Shown one piece after another: positions 18,018-26,803 of a stretch of DNA of 46,736 nt. The first letter of the stretch is position 1; each line of letters begins with the position of its first letter. Below the pieces are notes generated by a model. That model did not search any database. It was given only the letters and a program-made list of their open reading frames with translations, and had not been told where the DNA came from. The translations under genes and the position numbers were made by a program. The DNA is from GAS188 sp035949255 (GTDB lineage: Bacteria > Pseudomonadota > Alphaproteobacteria > Rhizobiales > Beijerinckiaceae): the NCBI GenBank assembly GCA_035949255.1, contig DASZIL010000188.1:1-46736 (forward strand). Reading direction: 5' to 3'.

Positions 18018-18881
18018 ATGCCGAACAATCTCGTCTCGACGAACTGGCTTCATGAGAACCTTCGGGCGCCCGACATCGCGGTGATCGACGGCTCCTGGTA
18101 TCTCCCGGCGCAAAAACGTGACGGAAAGGCCGAATATCTCGCCCGGCACATTCCGGGGGCTGTGCATTTCGACATCGAAGAGATCAGCGACCACAGCTCT
18201 TCCTTGCCCCATATGATGCCGCAACCTGAGCAATTCGCGCGCCAGATGAGCGAGCTCGGCATCAGCGAAAGCATGAGGATCGTCGTCTATGACGGCGCAG
18301 GCCTCTTCTCGGCGCCTCGCGTCTGGTGGATGCTGCGCGTCTTCGGTGCGCGCGACGTGCGCATTCTCGACGGCGGCTTGCCGAAATGGCTGAGCGAAGG
18401 CCGCCCCGTCGATGCGGGACCCGTCAAGCGCCCGCAGGCCAAGTTCGCGGTGCGTTTCGACGCGAAGTCCGTTGCCGATACGCACCGCGTGCAAGAGGCC
18501 CTGGAAACGGGTGCCGCGCAAGTCGTCGACGCGCGCTCGGCGGAACGTTTCACGGGCGCCGCGCCCGAGATTCGCCCCGGAATTCAAAGCGGACACATGC
18601 CGGGCGCCTTGAACGCCCCCTCCTCCGCTTTCCTCGATCAAGGCCGCCTCAAACCGCCGGCGGCGCTCGCGGAAGTGCTCGAGCAAGCCGGCGTCGAGGG
18701 CGATCGGCCGGTGATCACGAGCTGCGGCTCGGGCGTGTCTGCCGCGATCGTCTCGCTCGCGCTCGACGAGCTCGGCCGCCCGGCGCAGGCGCTTTACGAC
18801 GGCTCCTGGACCGAATGGGCTTCGAGGAAAGGCATGCCGATCGAGACCGGCCCCGCGACGCGCAAGCGCGCGAGGGGATAG
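18018..18881 (+). CDS. sseA: 3-mercaptopyruvate sulfurtransferase
   Basis: This two-domain rhodanese of 287 residues transfers sulfur from 3-mercaptopyruvate to an acceptor. The N-terminal rhodanese domain (1-135) has IDGSWYLP, IPGAVHFDIEEISD and the C-terminal-like RILDGGLPKW. The second domain carries the catalytic loop CGSGVSA with Cys236. The CGSGV(T/S)A form is typical of mercaptopyruvate sulfurtransferase, whereas thiosulfate sulfurtransferases have CRKGV(T)A. The same frame is open for over 1 kb upstream, but the real start is ATG 18018, with a TGGAGA site. It converges with the hydroxylase gene, leaving only two bases between stops. Confidence 0.93.
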   Translation: MPNNLVSTNWLHENLRAPDIAVIDGSWYLPAQKRDGKAEYLARHIPGAVHFDIEEISDHSSSLPHMMPQPEQFARQMSELGISESMRIVVYDGAGLFSAPRVWWMLRVFGARDVRILDGGLPKWLSEGRPVDAGPVKRPQAKFAVRFDAKSVADTHRVQEALETGAAQVVDARSAERFTGAAPEIRPGIQSGHMPGALNAPSSAFLDQGRLKPPAALAEVLEQAGVEGDRPVITSCGSGVSAAIVSLALDELGRPAQALYDGSWTEWASRKGMPIETGPATRKRARG

Positions 18882-18883
18882 CG

Positions 18884-19894
18884 CTACTCGGCCGGCGGCA
18901 AATGAGGAGCCGTGGCGCCGGGTAGCGGCTTCCATCGCACCTGGATGCGCCGCCAGGCCTTCACGAAGGGCAGAAGATACATGGCACGCACCGAATGGTA
19001 CTCGGGCTCCTCGTGTCCGTTCATCCCGATCTGGACCGTCTCCCGCCGGTCGACGGCGTAGAGCGTGCCGAAGCACCAATCCCAGATGGCGAAGACGAAG
19101 CCCAGATTCTTGTCCCAATGGCGCTCCGCCACCGAGTGATGCAATTGGTGGTGGGCGGGTGAGACGAAGAGCTTGCCCCAGATCCCCTTGTAGGGGAGCC
19201 AGATGTGCGAATGGCGCAGGTGGAAGCCGAAGAAATAGAAGATCGCGACCAGAATATTGAGCTGCATCACGCCGAAGATCTGCGCTTGCGGCCCGAAGAG
19301 GAAGCGGCAGAGCGCGAGAACGATGCCCCCGCTCAGCCCCGAGCAGATAATGTTCAACGCATCATCGAGCGGATGCACGCGTCCGGCCGTCACCGGCGTG
19401 AGCACCTCGGCCGAATGATGCACTTTATGGAACTCCCACAGGATCGGGATCTTGTGGAGCAGCCAATGAGCGAACCAAAGGCCGAAATCCATGGCGAGTG
19501 CCCAAACGACCGTGGTGATGAATATCGCAACGGAGGAAGGCACCGCCAACTCGGGCGAAGGCGTCAACGCGCGCAAGACGAGGCTCATCACCTCGACCGA
19601 GGACGAGCTCACGGCGACGAGCGCGCCGAAGGCGAGCGCAAACAGGAGCTTATTCACGAGAAAGAAGCGGTAATCGGCAAGCGCCGAGCGATGCGTGTAG
19701 ATTTCTCTCGGAAAGAGATAGCGGAACAGGCCCTGTTCCTCGAGTCTCGGATCATGGCGCGCTTCGAAATAGAAGACGATGCAGCCGATGGCGAGCGAGA
19801 CGGCGACATAGAGGGCGAACCAGCGGTTCGTCGGGTCCTGGAACATGCCGGCGAAGGCAAGCGCCGGATTTGTGCTGGTCACGATCTCGGGCAT
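18884..19894 (-). CDS. Sterol desaturase / fatty acid hydroxylase family membrane protein
   Basis: This is a 336-aa integral membrane di-iron oxygenase-type protein. The histidine motifs that bind the two irons are all present: HWLLH (143-147), HKVHH (156-160), a HPLDD motif at 174, and later HLRHSHIW and HHQLHHS. Hydrophobic helices occupy residues 25-45, 78-98, 122-140 and the region around 190-225. The substrate is unknown. Bacterial members hydroxylate or desaturate lipids, hopanoids or carotenoids. It stands alone on the minus strand between sseA and the divJ-associated gene. Confidence 0.85.
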   Translation of the reverse strand: MPEIVTSTNPALAFAGMFQDPTNRWFALYVAVSLAIGCIVFYFEARHDPRLEEQGLFRYLFPREIYTHRSALADYRFFLVNKLLFALAFGALVAVSSSSVEVMSLVLRALTPSPELAVPSSVAIFITTVVWALAMDFGLWFAHWLLHKIPILWEFHKVHHSAEVLTPVTAGRVHPLDDALNIICSGLSGGIVLALCRFLFGPQAQIFGVMQLNILVAIFYFFGFHLRHSHIWLPYKGIWGKLFVSPAHHQLHHSVAERHWDKNLGFVFAIWDWCFGTLYAVDRRETVQIGMNGHEEPEYHSVRAMYLLPFVKAWRRIQVRWKPLPGATAPHLPPAE

Positions 19895-19915
19895 GACGAG
19901 GTGATCATCCTCGGT

Positions 19916-20095
19916 TCAACTCATTCCTGAAGAAATGTCGGTGAGCACAATCGCCTCGCCGTCCGATCGAAAGCATTCGATCGAGACCTCAACACCTCCC
20001 CCCGTCGTGCCAGAGAATGCCCGAAGATGTTTTCCCAAGGCTGAGCGCAGCCATTCAAATGCGTGCGATCGTGCCCTCTTCTGCAAGGGCTCCAA
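19916..20095 (-). CDS. Candidate small protein, 59 aa
   Basis: From a TTG at 20095 this minus-strand frame encodes about 59 protein-like residues, including RSHAFEWLRSALGKHLRAFS and SIECFRSDGEAIVLTDISS. It ends with TGA at 19916. Upstream of 20095 the same frame turns to arginine-rich noise inside the neighbouring gene, so any start must lie near here. There is no convincing ribosome site. It would be the third gene of the divJ-like operon. Nothing is recognised, and this is a weak call. Confidence 0.25.
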   Translation of the reverse strand: MEPLQKRARSHAFEWLRSALGKHLRAFSGTTGGGVEVSIECFRSDGEAIVLTDISSGMS

Positions 20096-20121
20096 GGCCG
20101 CGGTCAGCGCCCCTTTGGCCG

Positions 20122-20718
20122 TCAGCGACCTTTGCCGGCCTGCTCGATGAGTCCCGCGATGGCGTCGTTCGCGGGGGCTTGTGCGTGCGGAGCTTTATCC
20201 GTGGTTTGCGGCTTCGGTGAAGCGGGCCTGATCGGCGCGGGAGGCACGGGAGCTCCTCCTCCGATGAGATCCGCGAGCGGGTCTCTCTCCGTATGCCTGG
20301 CGGGAGGCGATTTCGCTTGGGGCGGCGAGGCCGCCTCGCCATGAGCGAGCACGGTTGGACGTGAAGGCGGCAGACCGGCTTCAGTGTCCTGCGGCGCGGG
20401 CGACGAAGCCGCGGCAGAAGGAGCGCCGGGCGCGGAAACAGGCAACTCGGAGGCTCTCTTCGGCGGCGCCACGCCGTGCTGCGGTCCGAGCGAGGCCTGA
20501 CGAAACAGGGGTGCCGGATGGCGATCCGACTGCATCCACAACGCATTGATCGAGACCACGACGCCGAGACCGCCGAAAAGAAGCATCAGCGCGACGGTTC
20601 CCGGACGAGCGAGAGCAAAGCCCCCCACTCGCCTCAAGGCGAGAGAAAGGATCGAATCCCCGGCCGCGCCTGAACGCGGGCCGGAGCTCTTTTTGGTCGA
20701 TCTCTTGGCGGCAAGCAT
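20122..20718 (-). CDS. Single-pass membrane protein with Pro/Ala-rich periplasmic tail, next to the divJ-like kinase
   Basis: The ATG at 20718 has a GAGGA site 6-7 bases upstream and is preferred to the frame opening at 20748. Residues 1 to about 35 are basic and cytoplasmic. A membrane helix (GTVALMLLFGGLGVVVSINAL) spans about 40-60. The rest is Pro/Ala-rich and probably periplasmic, ending in repeated DPLADLIGG / DAIAGLIEQ motifs. From memory, proteins of this build next to divJ in Hyphomicrobiales often end in a peptidoglycan-binding domain. That domain is absent here, so this one may be shortened. It is 44 bases behind the kinase gene, in an apparent operon. Confidence 0.6.
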   Translation of the reverse strand: MLAAKRSTKKSSGPRSGAAGDSILSLALRRVGGFALARPGTVALMLLFGGLGVVVSINALWMQSDRHPAPLFRQASLGPQHGVAPPKRASELPVSAPGAPSAAASSPAPQDTEAGLPPSRPTVLAHGEAASPPQAKSPPARHTERDPLADLIGGGAPVPPAPIRPASPKPQTTDKAPHAQAPANDAIAGLIEQAGKGR

Positions 20719-20762
20719 GAGAGTTCCTCGAACTGTTAGTCGCTTCAAACTGTGCCGAGGCT

Positions 20763-22628
20763 TCAGGCGACGGCCTGAGCCGCGGAAGGGCGCGGCCGCG
20801 CATCGATGCGCGGGATCGACAAGGCCGACGGCGCTTCCTCGGGCCGCTCGACGGGCAATCTCACGGCGACGCAGGTGCCTGCGCCCGGCGTGCTCTCGAT
20901 CTGCAATGAGCCGCCGTGCAGCCCGACGAGACCGCGCACCACGGAAAGGCCAAGCCCCGTGCCCTCGTAAGGACGGTCATAAGAGGATTTCGCCTGAAAG
21001 AACGGATCTCCGAGCCGCGCCAGATCGCTCGCGGCGATCCCGATCCCCGTGTCGTCGACGGTAAGCTCGATGAGCGAGCCCACACGGCGAAGTTGCACTT
21101 TGACGCGCCCTCCCCTTGGGGTGAATTTCACCGCGTTCGAGACGAGGTTGATGACGATCTGTCGGCAGGCGCGCTGGTCTCCCTCGAAGGTGACGCCTTC
21201 CATCGGCGCGACGGTGCTCAAGCGCACGCCGCTTTCGGCGCTCTTCACATCGACGATCGCGCAAGAGGAGCGCACGAGCTCCGCGAGATCGAAGCGCTCG
21301 ACCTTGAGCTCGAAGCGACCGCTCTCGATCCGCGACGCATCGAGAAAGGAATTGACCATGTCGAGAAGATGCGCGCCCGAGGCATGGATGATGCGGGCGT
21401 ATTCACGTATCCGCGCCGGGTCCTTCGGGGTCAGGTCCGGATTGGCGAGCATCTCGGAAAAGCCGATGACCGCGTTCAGCGGCGTGCGCAGCTCATGGCT
21501 CACGGTTGCCAGGAAACGGCTTTTCGACCGATCGGCCTCCTCGGCGCCGATGCGGGCACATTCGAGCTCTTCCTCGCGTGCCTTCTGCTCGGTCACATCG
21601 CGCATCACCGCAACCACCTCGATGCGCTCTTCACTCGGATGCTCGCAGATCGCGGGATGGGCTCGCAGATCCGCCCAGATGAACCGCGACTCGGCAAGAT
21701 CGCGACGCGGTCCCGGCGAGAGCTCGGCGATGATTGTCTCGTCCCGCAGGCGTACGGTGACATTGGCAGGTTCGCGCCGCGCGCCCGCATCCGTGATCGC
21801 GCGAAGAAAAGCCGGCCGGTCCGCGACATGCACGCGCTGGAACAAGCCTTGCCCGATGAGCTCGCTCGGAGCGACCCCAAGCAGGGTGCGGGCCGCGCTC
21901 GAGGCAAAGGTGCAGGCGCCGGTTTCGTCATGGCGCGTGAACAGATCACCCAGATTTTCAAGAACGAGGCGGTTGCTCTCGCGCAATCGCCTGAGCGCCA
22001 GCTGCGCCGTCACGGCCTGATCGCTTGCCTTCAGCACTCTCATGGCCGCGAAGACGAGCGCCGTTACAACGAGGGCAGGAGCGATGACCGAGGAGGAAGG
22101 CGCCGGCGCCGGCGTCCAACCGCATGAGGCGGAGATTGCGAGCGCAACAGCGCCCAAGATCGCGGCGAGGCTGATGATGACCGCTTCACGTCGCGAGGGA
22201 TGCTCGAGCGCTTCCACCGGCGCAAGCACGAGCCAGGCGACGGCCGGCGAGAAGACACCGCCGGACAGGAAGGCCGCGGCCGTGACGGCAATGACAAGGG
22301 AAAGCGCCGAGACGAGGCGCGCGGCATCGAGCCGTCCACTGCGTGAGGCAAGAAGCGCTGCGCCCATCGGCGCGATCAAGCCGAGGAAAAGCGCAAGCTC
22401 CAAGCCGTCGAGCCTGCCCTCGAGCGCGATGAGCACGGGAAGAAGCGCGACGGCAATCAGGCCTCTCAGCACGCGAGTGCCGATGAACGCGGCATGCGCG
22501 GCCGCTCGGCGCCCGTCCGCCAGGACGGATGGATGCGCCATGCCGTCGGCGACGGCACGAAGCAAGCGCAGGGAAGCTCGACTCAACACGGCAGAACGCG
22601 ACGCCCATTTTTCTTTCACTTCGCGCAA
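20763..22628 (-). CDS. divJ: PAS-containing sensor histidine kinase, DivJ-like
   Basis: This is a 621-aa inner-membrane kinase. Residues 50-195 hold about six hydrophobic helices. A PAS-type domain spans about 220-345 and ends in MRDVTEQKAREEE. The dimerisation box has phospho-accepting His378 in FLATVSHELRTPLNAV. The ATPase domain shows the N box (INLVSNAVKF), DDTGIGIA and GTGLGLSVV. There is no receiver domain. The membrane domain's start (MAHPS, HAAFI) and its neighbours (DUF5330 gene and sufE diverging, a membrane protein following) match what I recall of divJ, the kinase that phosphorylates DivK in the CtrA cell-cycle pathway. The start is uncertain: TTG 22628 is given, and ATG 22541 is possible. 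Confidence 0.65.
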   Translation of the reverse strand: MREVKEKWASRSAVLSRASLRLLRAVADGMAHPSVLADGRRAAAHAAFIGTRVLRGLIAVALLPVLIALEGRLDGLELALFLGLIAPMGAALLASRSGRLDAARLVSALSLVIAVTAAAFLSGGVFSPAVAWLVLAPVEALEHPSRREAVIISLAAILGAVALAISASCGWTPAPAPSSSVIAPALVVTALVFAAMRVLKASDQAVTAQLALRRLRESNRLVLENLGDLFTRHDETGACTFASSAARTLLGVAPSELIGQGLFQRVHVADRPAFLRAITDAGARREPANVTVRLRDETIIAELSPGPRRDLAESRFIWADLRAHPAICEHPSEERIEVVAVMRDVTEQKAREEELECARIGAEEADRSKSRFLATVSHELRTPLNAVIGFSEMLANPDLTPKDPARIREYARIIHASGAHLLDMVNSFLDASRIESGRFELKVERFDLAELVRSSCAIVDVKSAESGVRLSTVAPMEGVTFEGDQRACRQIVINLVSNAVKFTPRGGRVKVQLRRVGSLIELTVDDTGIGIAASDLARLGDPFFQAKSSYDRPYEGTGLGLSVVRGLVGLHGGSLQIESTPGAGTCVAVRLPVERPEEAPSALSIPRIDARPRPSAAQAVA

Positions 22629-22643
22629 GCTCGCAAACAGGGC

Positions 22644-22658
22644 TTAAGCGATGCCTAA
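22644..22658. promoter_or_regulatory. CtrA-like half-site pair upstream of divJ
   Basis: The sequence TTAA-N7-CTAA differs by one base from the alphaproteobacterial CtrA consensus TTAA-N7-TTAA. It lies 16 bases before the given kinase start. A match this short can arise by chance, but control of divJ by the pathway it serves is plausible. Confidence 0.3.
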
Positions 22659-22900
22659 ACGGCCCTCAAATTTTCAGTGAAAGAGGCTCTGGAGGGCGTC
22701 GCCGAAGCGAAAAGCCGCAAAAATGGTGAAGAGATACTTTCGTTCTTTCGGCGCTGATTGGGACGATTGAGGATTTATAAAGCCAATTGAAAAAATTCAT
22801 TTCAAATGCGCGCGATCCATTTTCGGGTGTCTTGAAAACTTTACGCTTATGTGACCTTGCGATTGAGGGGGGAAACCGGTGTCTCCGAGGAGAGCGCCTC

Positions 22901-23257
22901 ATGTGGTTCATCATTCGGGTCGTCTTTTGTGTCGGGCTCGTCTATTCGCTCACGCCCGGCGCTGAGGTCGCCAATGAGGCGATTGCCATGCCGCACGCGC
23001 TCGTGAAAGCCGCGGCGCCCGCGATGCGCAATGCGGTCGAAGGCGCGGTTGCGACTTGCACGAACGAGCCGAAGCTTTGCCTTGAAGCCGCGCAACTCCT
23101 CGCGAGCACGCATGGCGGTGCCCCCGTCACCTCGGCCAAGCCCGGCGCGCCGGAAAGCGATCGCTCGATCGCCGACACCTTGACCGCCGCCGACCGCGCT
23201 ACTCCGTGGCATGGAACCGCAACGCGTATGCGCGCCGCATCACGGCCAGAGACCTGA
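22901..23257 (+). CDS. DUF5330 domain-containing protein
   Basis: This 118-aa protein opens with the family's hallmark MWFIIRVVFCVGLVYSLTPG, an uncleaved or cleavable N-terminal hydrophobic segment. A mature part follows with a two-cysteine motif (ATCTNEPKLC), likely a disulfide in the periplasm. The C-terminal third is Thr/Ala/Arg-rich and disordered-looking. ATG 22901 has a clear GAGGAG site. It diverges from the divJ-like kinase and precedes sufE, a common order in Hyphomicrobiales. Function unknown. Confidence 0.75.
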   Translation: MWFIIRVVFCVGLVYSLTPGAEVANEAIAMPHALVKAAAPAMRNAVEGAVATCTNEPKLCLEAAQLLASTHGGAPVTSAKPGAPESDRSIADTLTAADRATPWHGTATRMRAASRPET

Positions 23258-23475
23258 GCTTTCGCCCCTCTTCCAACCGCCATCTCGGTTCGCCGAGGCG
23301 TTTTCGCCGCTTTCCGCCCGTTTTTAGTCCGCAGCGAACCCTGGCCAACAAACCACGCGGCTTGCAACGCCTCTTGGCGGTGCCTTGTAATGAGGTGCCT
23401 GAAGGGGTGTCAGGACGCATATGAATTCGTATATGAGCGTCATATTCCGTGTGCCAGCATTGATGACCAAAGCTC

Positions 23476-23901
23476 ATGACGCAAACGATCGACGACATTC
23501 TTTCCGATTTCGAGCTCTTCGACGATTGGGACGATCGCTATCGCTATCTCATCGACCTTGGCCGCCGCCTCGAGCCCCTGCCGGAGAGCTCGAAGGGCGA
23601 GGCGAACAAGGTGCGCGGTTGCGCGAGCCAGGTCTGGCTCGAGACCCGTCGGATCGTCGGCAGCGACGGAAAGACGCGGCTTTTCTTCAAGGGTGACAGC
23701 GACGCCCATATCGTCAAGGGCTTGGTGGCGCTGATCCTCGCGCTTTTCGACCGCAAGACGGCTCAGGAAATCCTCACGACCAATGCCGAGGACGTGTTCG
23801 GAAAACTGCAACTCGCCCAGCACTTATCCGCGCAGCGCGCCAATGGCGTGCGAGCCATGGTCGAGCGCATCAAGGGCGAAGCGCGCGCCGCTGCCGCCTG
23901 A
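23476..23901 (+). CDS. sufE: Cysteine desulfurase acceptor protein SufE
   Basis: SufE takes persulfide sulfur from the cysteine desulfurase SufS and passes it to the SufBCD scaffold for iron-sulfur cluster assembly. The 141 residues are usual. The acceptor Cys49 lies in the diagnostic KVRGCASQVW loop. The N-terminal DDILSDFELFDDWDDRYRYL and the GLVALILALFDRKTAQEI helix are also typical. No suf operon genes are nearby. The gene is 13 bases before the 2H phosphoesterase gene, so the two are probably co-transcribed. The ribosome site is poor. Confidence 0.93.
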   Translation: MTQTIDDILSDFELFDDWDDRYRYLIDLGRRLEPLPESSKGEANKVRGCASQVWLETRRIVGSDGKTRLFFKGDSDAHIVKGLVALILALFDRKTAQEILTTNAEDVFGKLQLAQHLSAQRANGVRAMVERIKGEARAAAA

Positions 23902-23914
23902 ACGGTAGCTCGCG

Positions 23915-24457
23915 ATGCCGCTTGCCGCGACTTTACGGGTCGAGGAGAGCGACGCCGCGCCGCTTCTCACGTTGCAAGATCAAGCAACCGCATTCACGTC
24001 CTCGAGGCGCGAGCCCGGATATGGGCCGCATGTCACGCTTGCCATCTATGATGAACTCGAAACGTCAGAAGTTCGTGCGGTCGCCGCGCAACTTTTCGAC
24101 GGCGCCGTCGCGGTCGAGCTCTTTTTCGAGGCGGTGCGGTGGTTCGACGGCCCTTCGTTGACGCTTTATGCCGCGCCCGCCCCCTCGCCAGAGCTCGACA
24201 AGCTCAGCCGCAAGCTCCATCGGCTGATCGCGCCCGAGCGTTGCCGCCCTCACTACCGGCCCGGATGCTTCATCCCCCATTGCACCCTCGCGATGAAGAT
24301 CGGCGCCGACCGACGCGGGGACGCCATCGCCTTCGCGCAGGGCAAGCGGATAGGGATCCGCGCGGCCTTCACGGCAGGCGAGGTCGTTTCCTTTCCTCCA
24401 CCGCGCGTCGAGGCGCGATGGCATCTGCCGCCATCGGGCGACGCCACGATGCGCTAG
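23915..24457 (+). CDS. 2'-5' RNA ligase / 2H phosphoesterase family protein
   Basis: The 180-aa soluble protein carries the two catalytic HxT motifs of the 2H phosphoesterase fold: His39-Val-Thr41 in PHVTLAIY and His122-Cys-Thr124 in PHCTLAMK. The spacing of about 80 residues fits. Relatives act on 2',3'-cyclic or 2'-5'-linked RNA ends, or on other cyclic phosphodiesters. The native substrate cannot be inferred. It closely follows sufE, is likely co-transcribed, and converges with icd 40 bases away. Confidence 0.82.
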   Translation: MPLAATLRVEESDAAPLLTLQDQATAFTSSRREPGYGPHVTLAIYDELETSEVRAVAAQLFDGAVAVELFFEAVRWFDGPSLTLYAAPAPSPELDKLSRKLHRLIAPERCRPHYRPGCFIPHCTLAMKIGADRRGDAIAFAQGKRIGIRAAFTAGEVVSFPPPRVEARWHLPPSGDATMR

Positions 24458-24497
24458 AGCAATCGGACAGCCCGCGCTCGCGAGAAGGCTTTAGTCC

Positions 24498-25712
24498 TCA
24501 CCTTGCCATGGCGGCCTTGAGGTTCATGTCGATCTTGTCGAGGAAACCTGTGGTCGAGAGCCAGGTTTGATCCGCGCCGACCAGCAAGGCGAGGTCCTTG
24601 GTCATGAAACCGGCCTCGACGGTTTCGACGCAAACCTTCTCGAGCGTCGTCGAGAAGCGAAGGAGCTCGGCATTGTTGTCGAGCTTGGCGCGATGCGCGA
24701 GACCGCGCGTCCAGGCGAAGATCGAGGCTATGGAGTTCGTGGAGGTCTCCTTGCCCTTCTGATGCTCGCGGTAATGGCGGGTCACCGTGCCGTGCGCGGC
24801 TTCCGCCTCGACAGTCTTGCCGTCCGGCGTCATCAGCACCGAGGTCATGAGGCCGAGCGAGCCGTAGCCCTGCGCCACCGTGTCCGACTGCACGTCGCCG
24901 TCGTAATTCTTGCACGCCCAGACATAGCCGCCCGACCATTTGAGCGCCGCCGCCACCATGTCGTCGATCAGGCGATGCTCATAGGTGATGCCGGCGGCCT
25001 TGAACTTCGCCTCGAACTCGTTTTCGTAAATCTCCTGGAAGATATCCTTGAAACGACCATCATATACTTTGAGGATCGTGTTCTTGGTCGAGAGATATAC
25101 GGGGTATTTCCGCATTAATCCGTAATTGAGCGAAGCCCGCGCGAAATCGCGGATGGAATCGTCGAGATTGTACATCGACATCGCGATGCCGGCGCCTGGG
25201 AATTTGAAGACCTCGCGCTCGATGACCGTGCCGTCATCGCCCTCGAATTTGAGGGTGAGGCGCCCTTTGCCGGGCACCTTGATGTCGGTTGCCCGATACT
25301 GGTCGCCATAAGCATGGCGGCCGACCACGATCGGCTGCGTCCAACCGGGAACGAGGCGGGGCACGTTCTTGCAGATGATGGGCTCGCGGAAGATGACGCC
25401 GCCCAAGATGTTGCGGATCGTGCCGTTGGGTGACTTCCACATCTCCTTGAGGTTGAATTCCTTCACCCGCGCCTCGTCGGGGGTGATGGTCGCGCATTTC
25501 ACCCCCGCACCATGACGCTTGATGGCGTTCGCCGCATCGACCGTGACCTGGTCTCCGGTGGCGTCGCGGTGTTGGATCGACAGATCGTAATATTCGAGAT
25601 CGATGTCGAGATAAGGGTGGATGAGCCTCTCGCGAATGTAATGCCAGATGATCCGCGTCATCTCGTCCCCGTCGAGCTCGACGACGGGATGGGCGACCTT
25701 GATCTTGTTCAT
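24498..25712 (-). CDS. icd: Isocitrate dehydrogenase (NADP+)
   Basis: This is the TCA-cycle enzyme converting isocitrate to 2-oxoglutarate with NADPH formation. The 404 residues and sequence place it in the eukaryote-like homodimeric type common in alphaproteobacteria. Motifs are MNKIKVAHPVVELDGDEMTR, the substrate loop KSPNGTIRNILGG, LIDDMVA with metal-binding aspartates in YDGDVQSD, and EAAHGTVTRHYR for cofactor binding. ATG 25712 begins the conserved MNKIKV. The frame is open further upstream to 25865, without support. It is monocistronic and diverges from lipB. Confidence 0.96.
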   Translation of the reverse strand: MNKIKVAHPVVELDGDEMTRIIWHYIRERLIHPYLDIDLEYYDLSIQHRDATGDQVTVDAANAIKRHGAGVKCATITPDEARVKEFNLKEMWKSPNGTIRNILGGVIFREPIICKNVPRLVPGWTQPIVVGRHAYGDQYRATDIKVPGKGRLTLKFEGDDGTVIEREVFKFPGAGIAMSMYNLDDSIRDFARASLNYGLMRKYPVYLSTKNTILKVYDGRFKDIFQEIYENEFEAKFKAAGITYEHRLIDDMVAAALKWSGGYVWACKNYDGDVQSDTVAQGYGSLGLMTSVLMTPDGKTVEAEAAHGTVTRHYREHQKGKETSTNSIASIFAWTRGLAHRAKLDNNAELLRFSTTLEKVCVETVEAGFMTKDLALLVGADQTWLSTTGFLDKIDMNLKAAMAR

Positions 25713-25979
25713 CTGGCAAACCTCTCGGCGACTGCATTTTAGGAAGAGCGCTCGTCCCGGCCGGGCGAGCGCTGCCGAACGCTCGGACGCATCGTTTCGG
25801 GCGAAACGGGGACGATCCGTGCTTTCAACCCCTTGGAACCGGCCCATCTCGGCAGAGCTTCTCATGCCGGGGCCAAACCCTGCGGGATCAAGTGGCGCTA
25901 TAGCACCGGCTTTGAAGAGGGCAAAGCTCGCCTCACTGATTTGATTGAAATCGTGAGGCGAAAGGCCGATGTTTTGCTG

Positions 25980-26780
25980 ATGAAGCTCGACCCCGACCTC
26001 CTTGCGCCTTCAACGAGCAGCGGTCTTTCGCCCGGCGCCCTGGATACCCGCGCCGCGAGCGGCGGCACGGGGAGCGCCGCGCAACACGCAAGCTCCGGGA
26101 CGAGCGCGCCTTTTGGCGCGCGGGGCGGCGCCACCGTCGAGTGGGTGATCGCCGAGGGGCTCACGCCCTATGAGGAGGCAGTCGCCGAAATGGAGGCGCG
26201 CGCGGCGGCGATCGCTGCCGGGAGAGCCGCCGAGCGCGTCTGGCTCGTCGAGCATCCCGCGCTTTACACCGCCGGCACCTCGGCGCGTGCGCAGGATCTC
26301 ATCGAGCCCTTGCTTTTTCCCGTGTTCAAGACGGGGCGCGGCGGCCAGTTCACCTATCACGGGCCAGGCCAGCGGGTCGCCTATGTGATGCTCGATCTTA
26401 ACCGGCGAAAGCCCGATTTGCGCGCCTTCGTGCATGCGCTCGAGGCCTGGATCATCACCACGCTGTGGGCCTTCAACATCCGCGGAGAAAGGCGCGAGGG
26501 CCGTGTCGGGGTCTGGGTGCCTCGGCCCGAGAAGGGCGACGGCGCCGAGGACAAGATCGCGGCGATCGGCATTCGCGTGCGCCGCTGGGTGAGCTTTCAC
26601 GGCATCTCGATCAACGTCGAGCCTGACCTCTCCCATTACGCCGGGATCGTTCCCTGCGGCATCACAGGCTATGGGGTGACGAGCCTTGCCGATCTCGGCT
26701 GGCCCGTCACCATGCCGGAACTCGATGCGCCTTTGCGCGCCGCTTTCGAGGAGGTGTTCGGCAAGACGCGCGCCGCCTGA
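25980..26780 (+). CDS. lipB: Octanoyl-[acyl-carrier-protein]-protein N-octanoyltransferase
   Basis: LipB moves octanoyl groups from ACP to lipoyl domains, the first step of lipoate synthesis. The core is complete: VWLVEHPALYTAGTSA, the GRGGQFTYHGPGQ signature, the KIAAIGIRVRRW region with the catalytic lysine, and the nucleophile Cys226 in IVPCGITGYGV. Before the core lie about 50 extra residues rich in Ser/Gly/Ala/Pro (from about residue 9 on), which is longer than usual. The start may therefore be further in. ATG 25980 is the last plausible ATG before the core. It converges with msrA. Confidence 0.9.
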   Translation: MKLDPDLLAPSTSSGLSPGALDTRAASGGTGSAAQHASSGTSAPFGARGGATVEWVIAEGLTPYEEAVAEMEARAAAIAAGRAAERVWLVEHPALYTAGTSARAQDLIEPLLFPVFKTGRGGQFTYHGPGQRVAYVMLDLNRRKPDLRAFVHALEAWIITTLWAFNIRGERREGRVGVWVPRPEKGDGAEDKIAAIGIRVRRWVSFHGISINVEPDLSHYAGIVPCGITGYGVTSLADLGWPVTMPELDAPLRAAFEEVFGKTRAA

Positions 26781-26803
26781 CGCGCCTCGGCAAGGCCTGG
26801 TCC

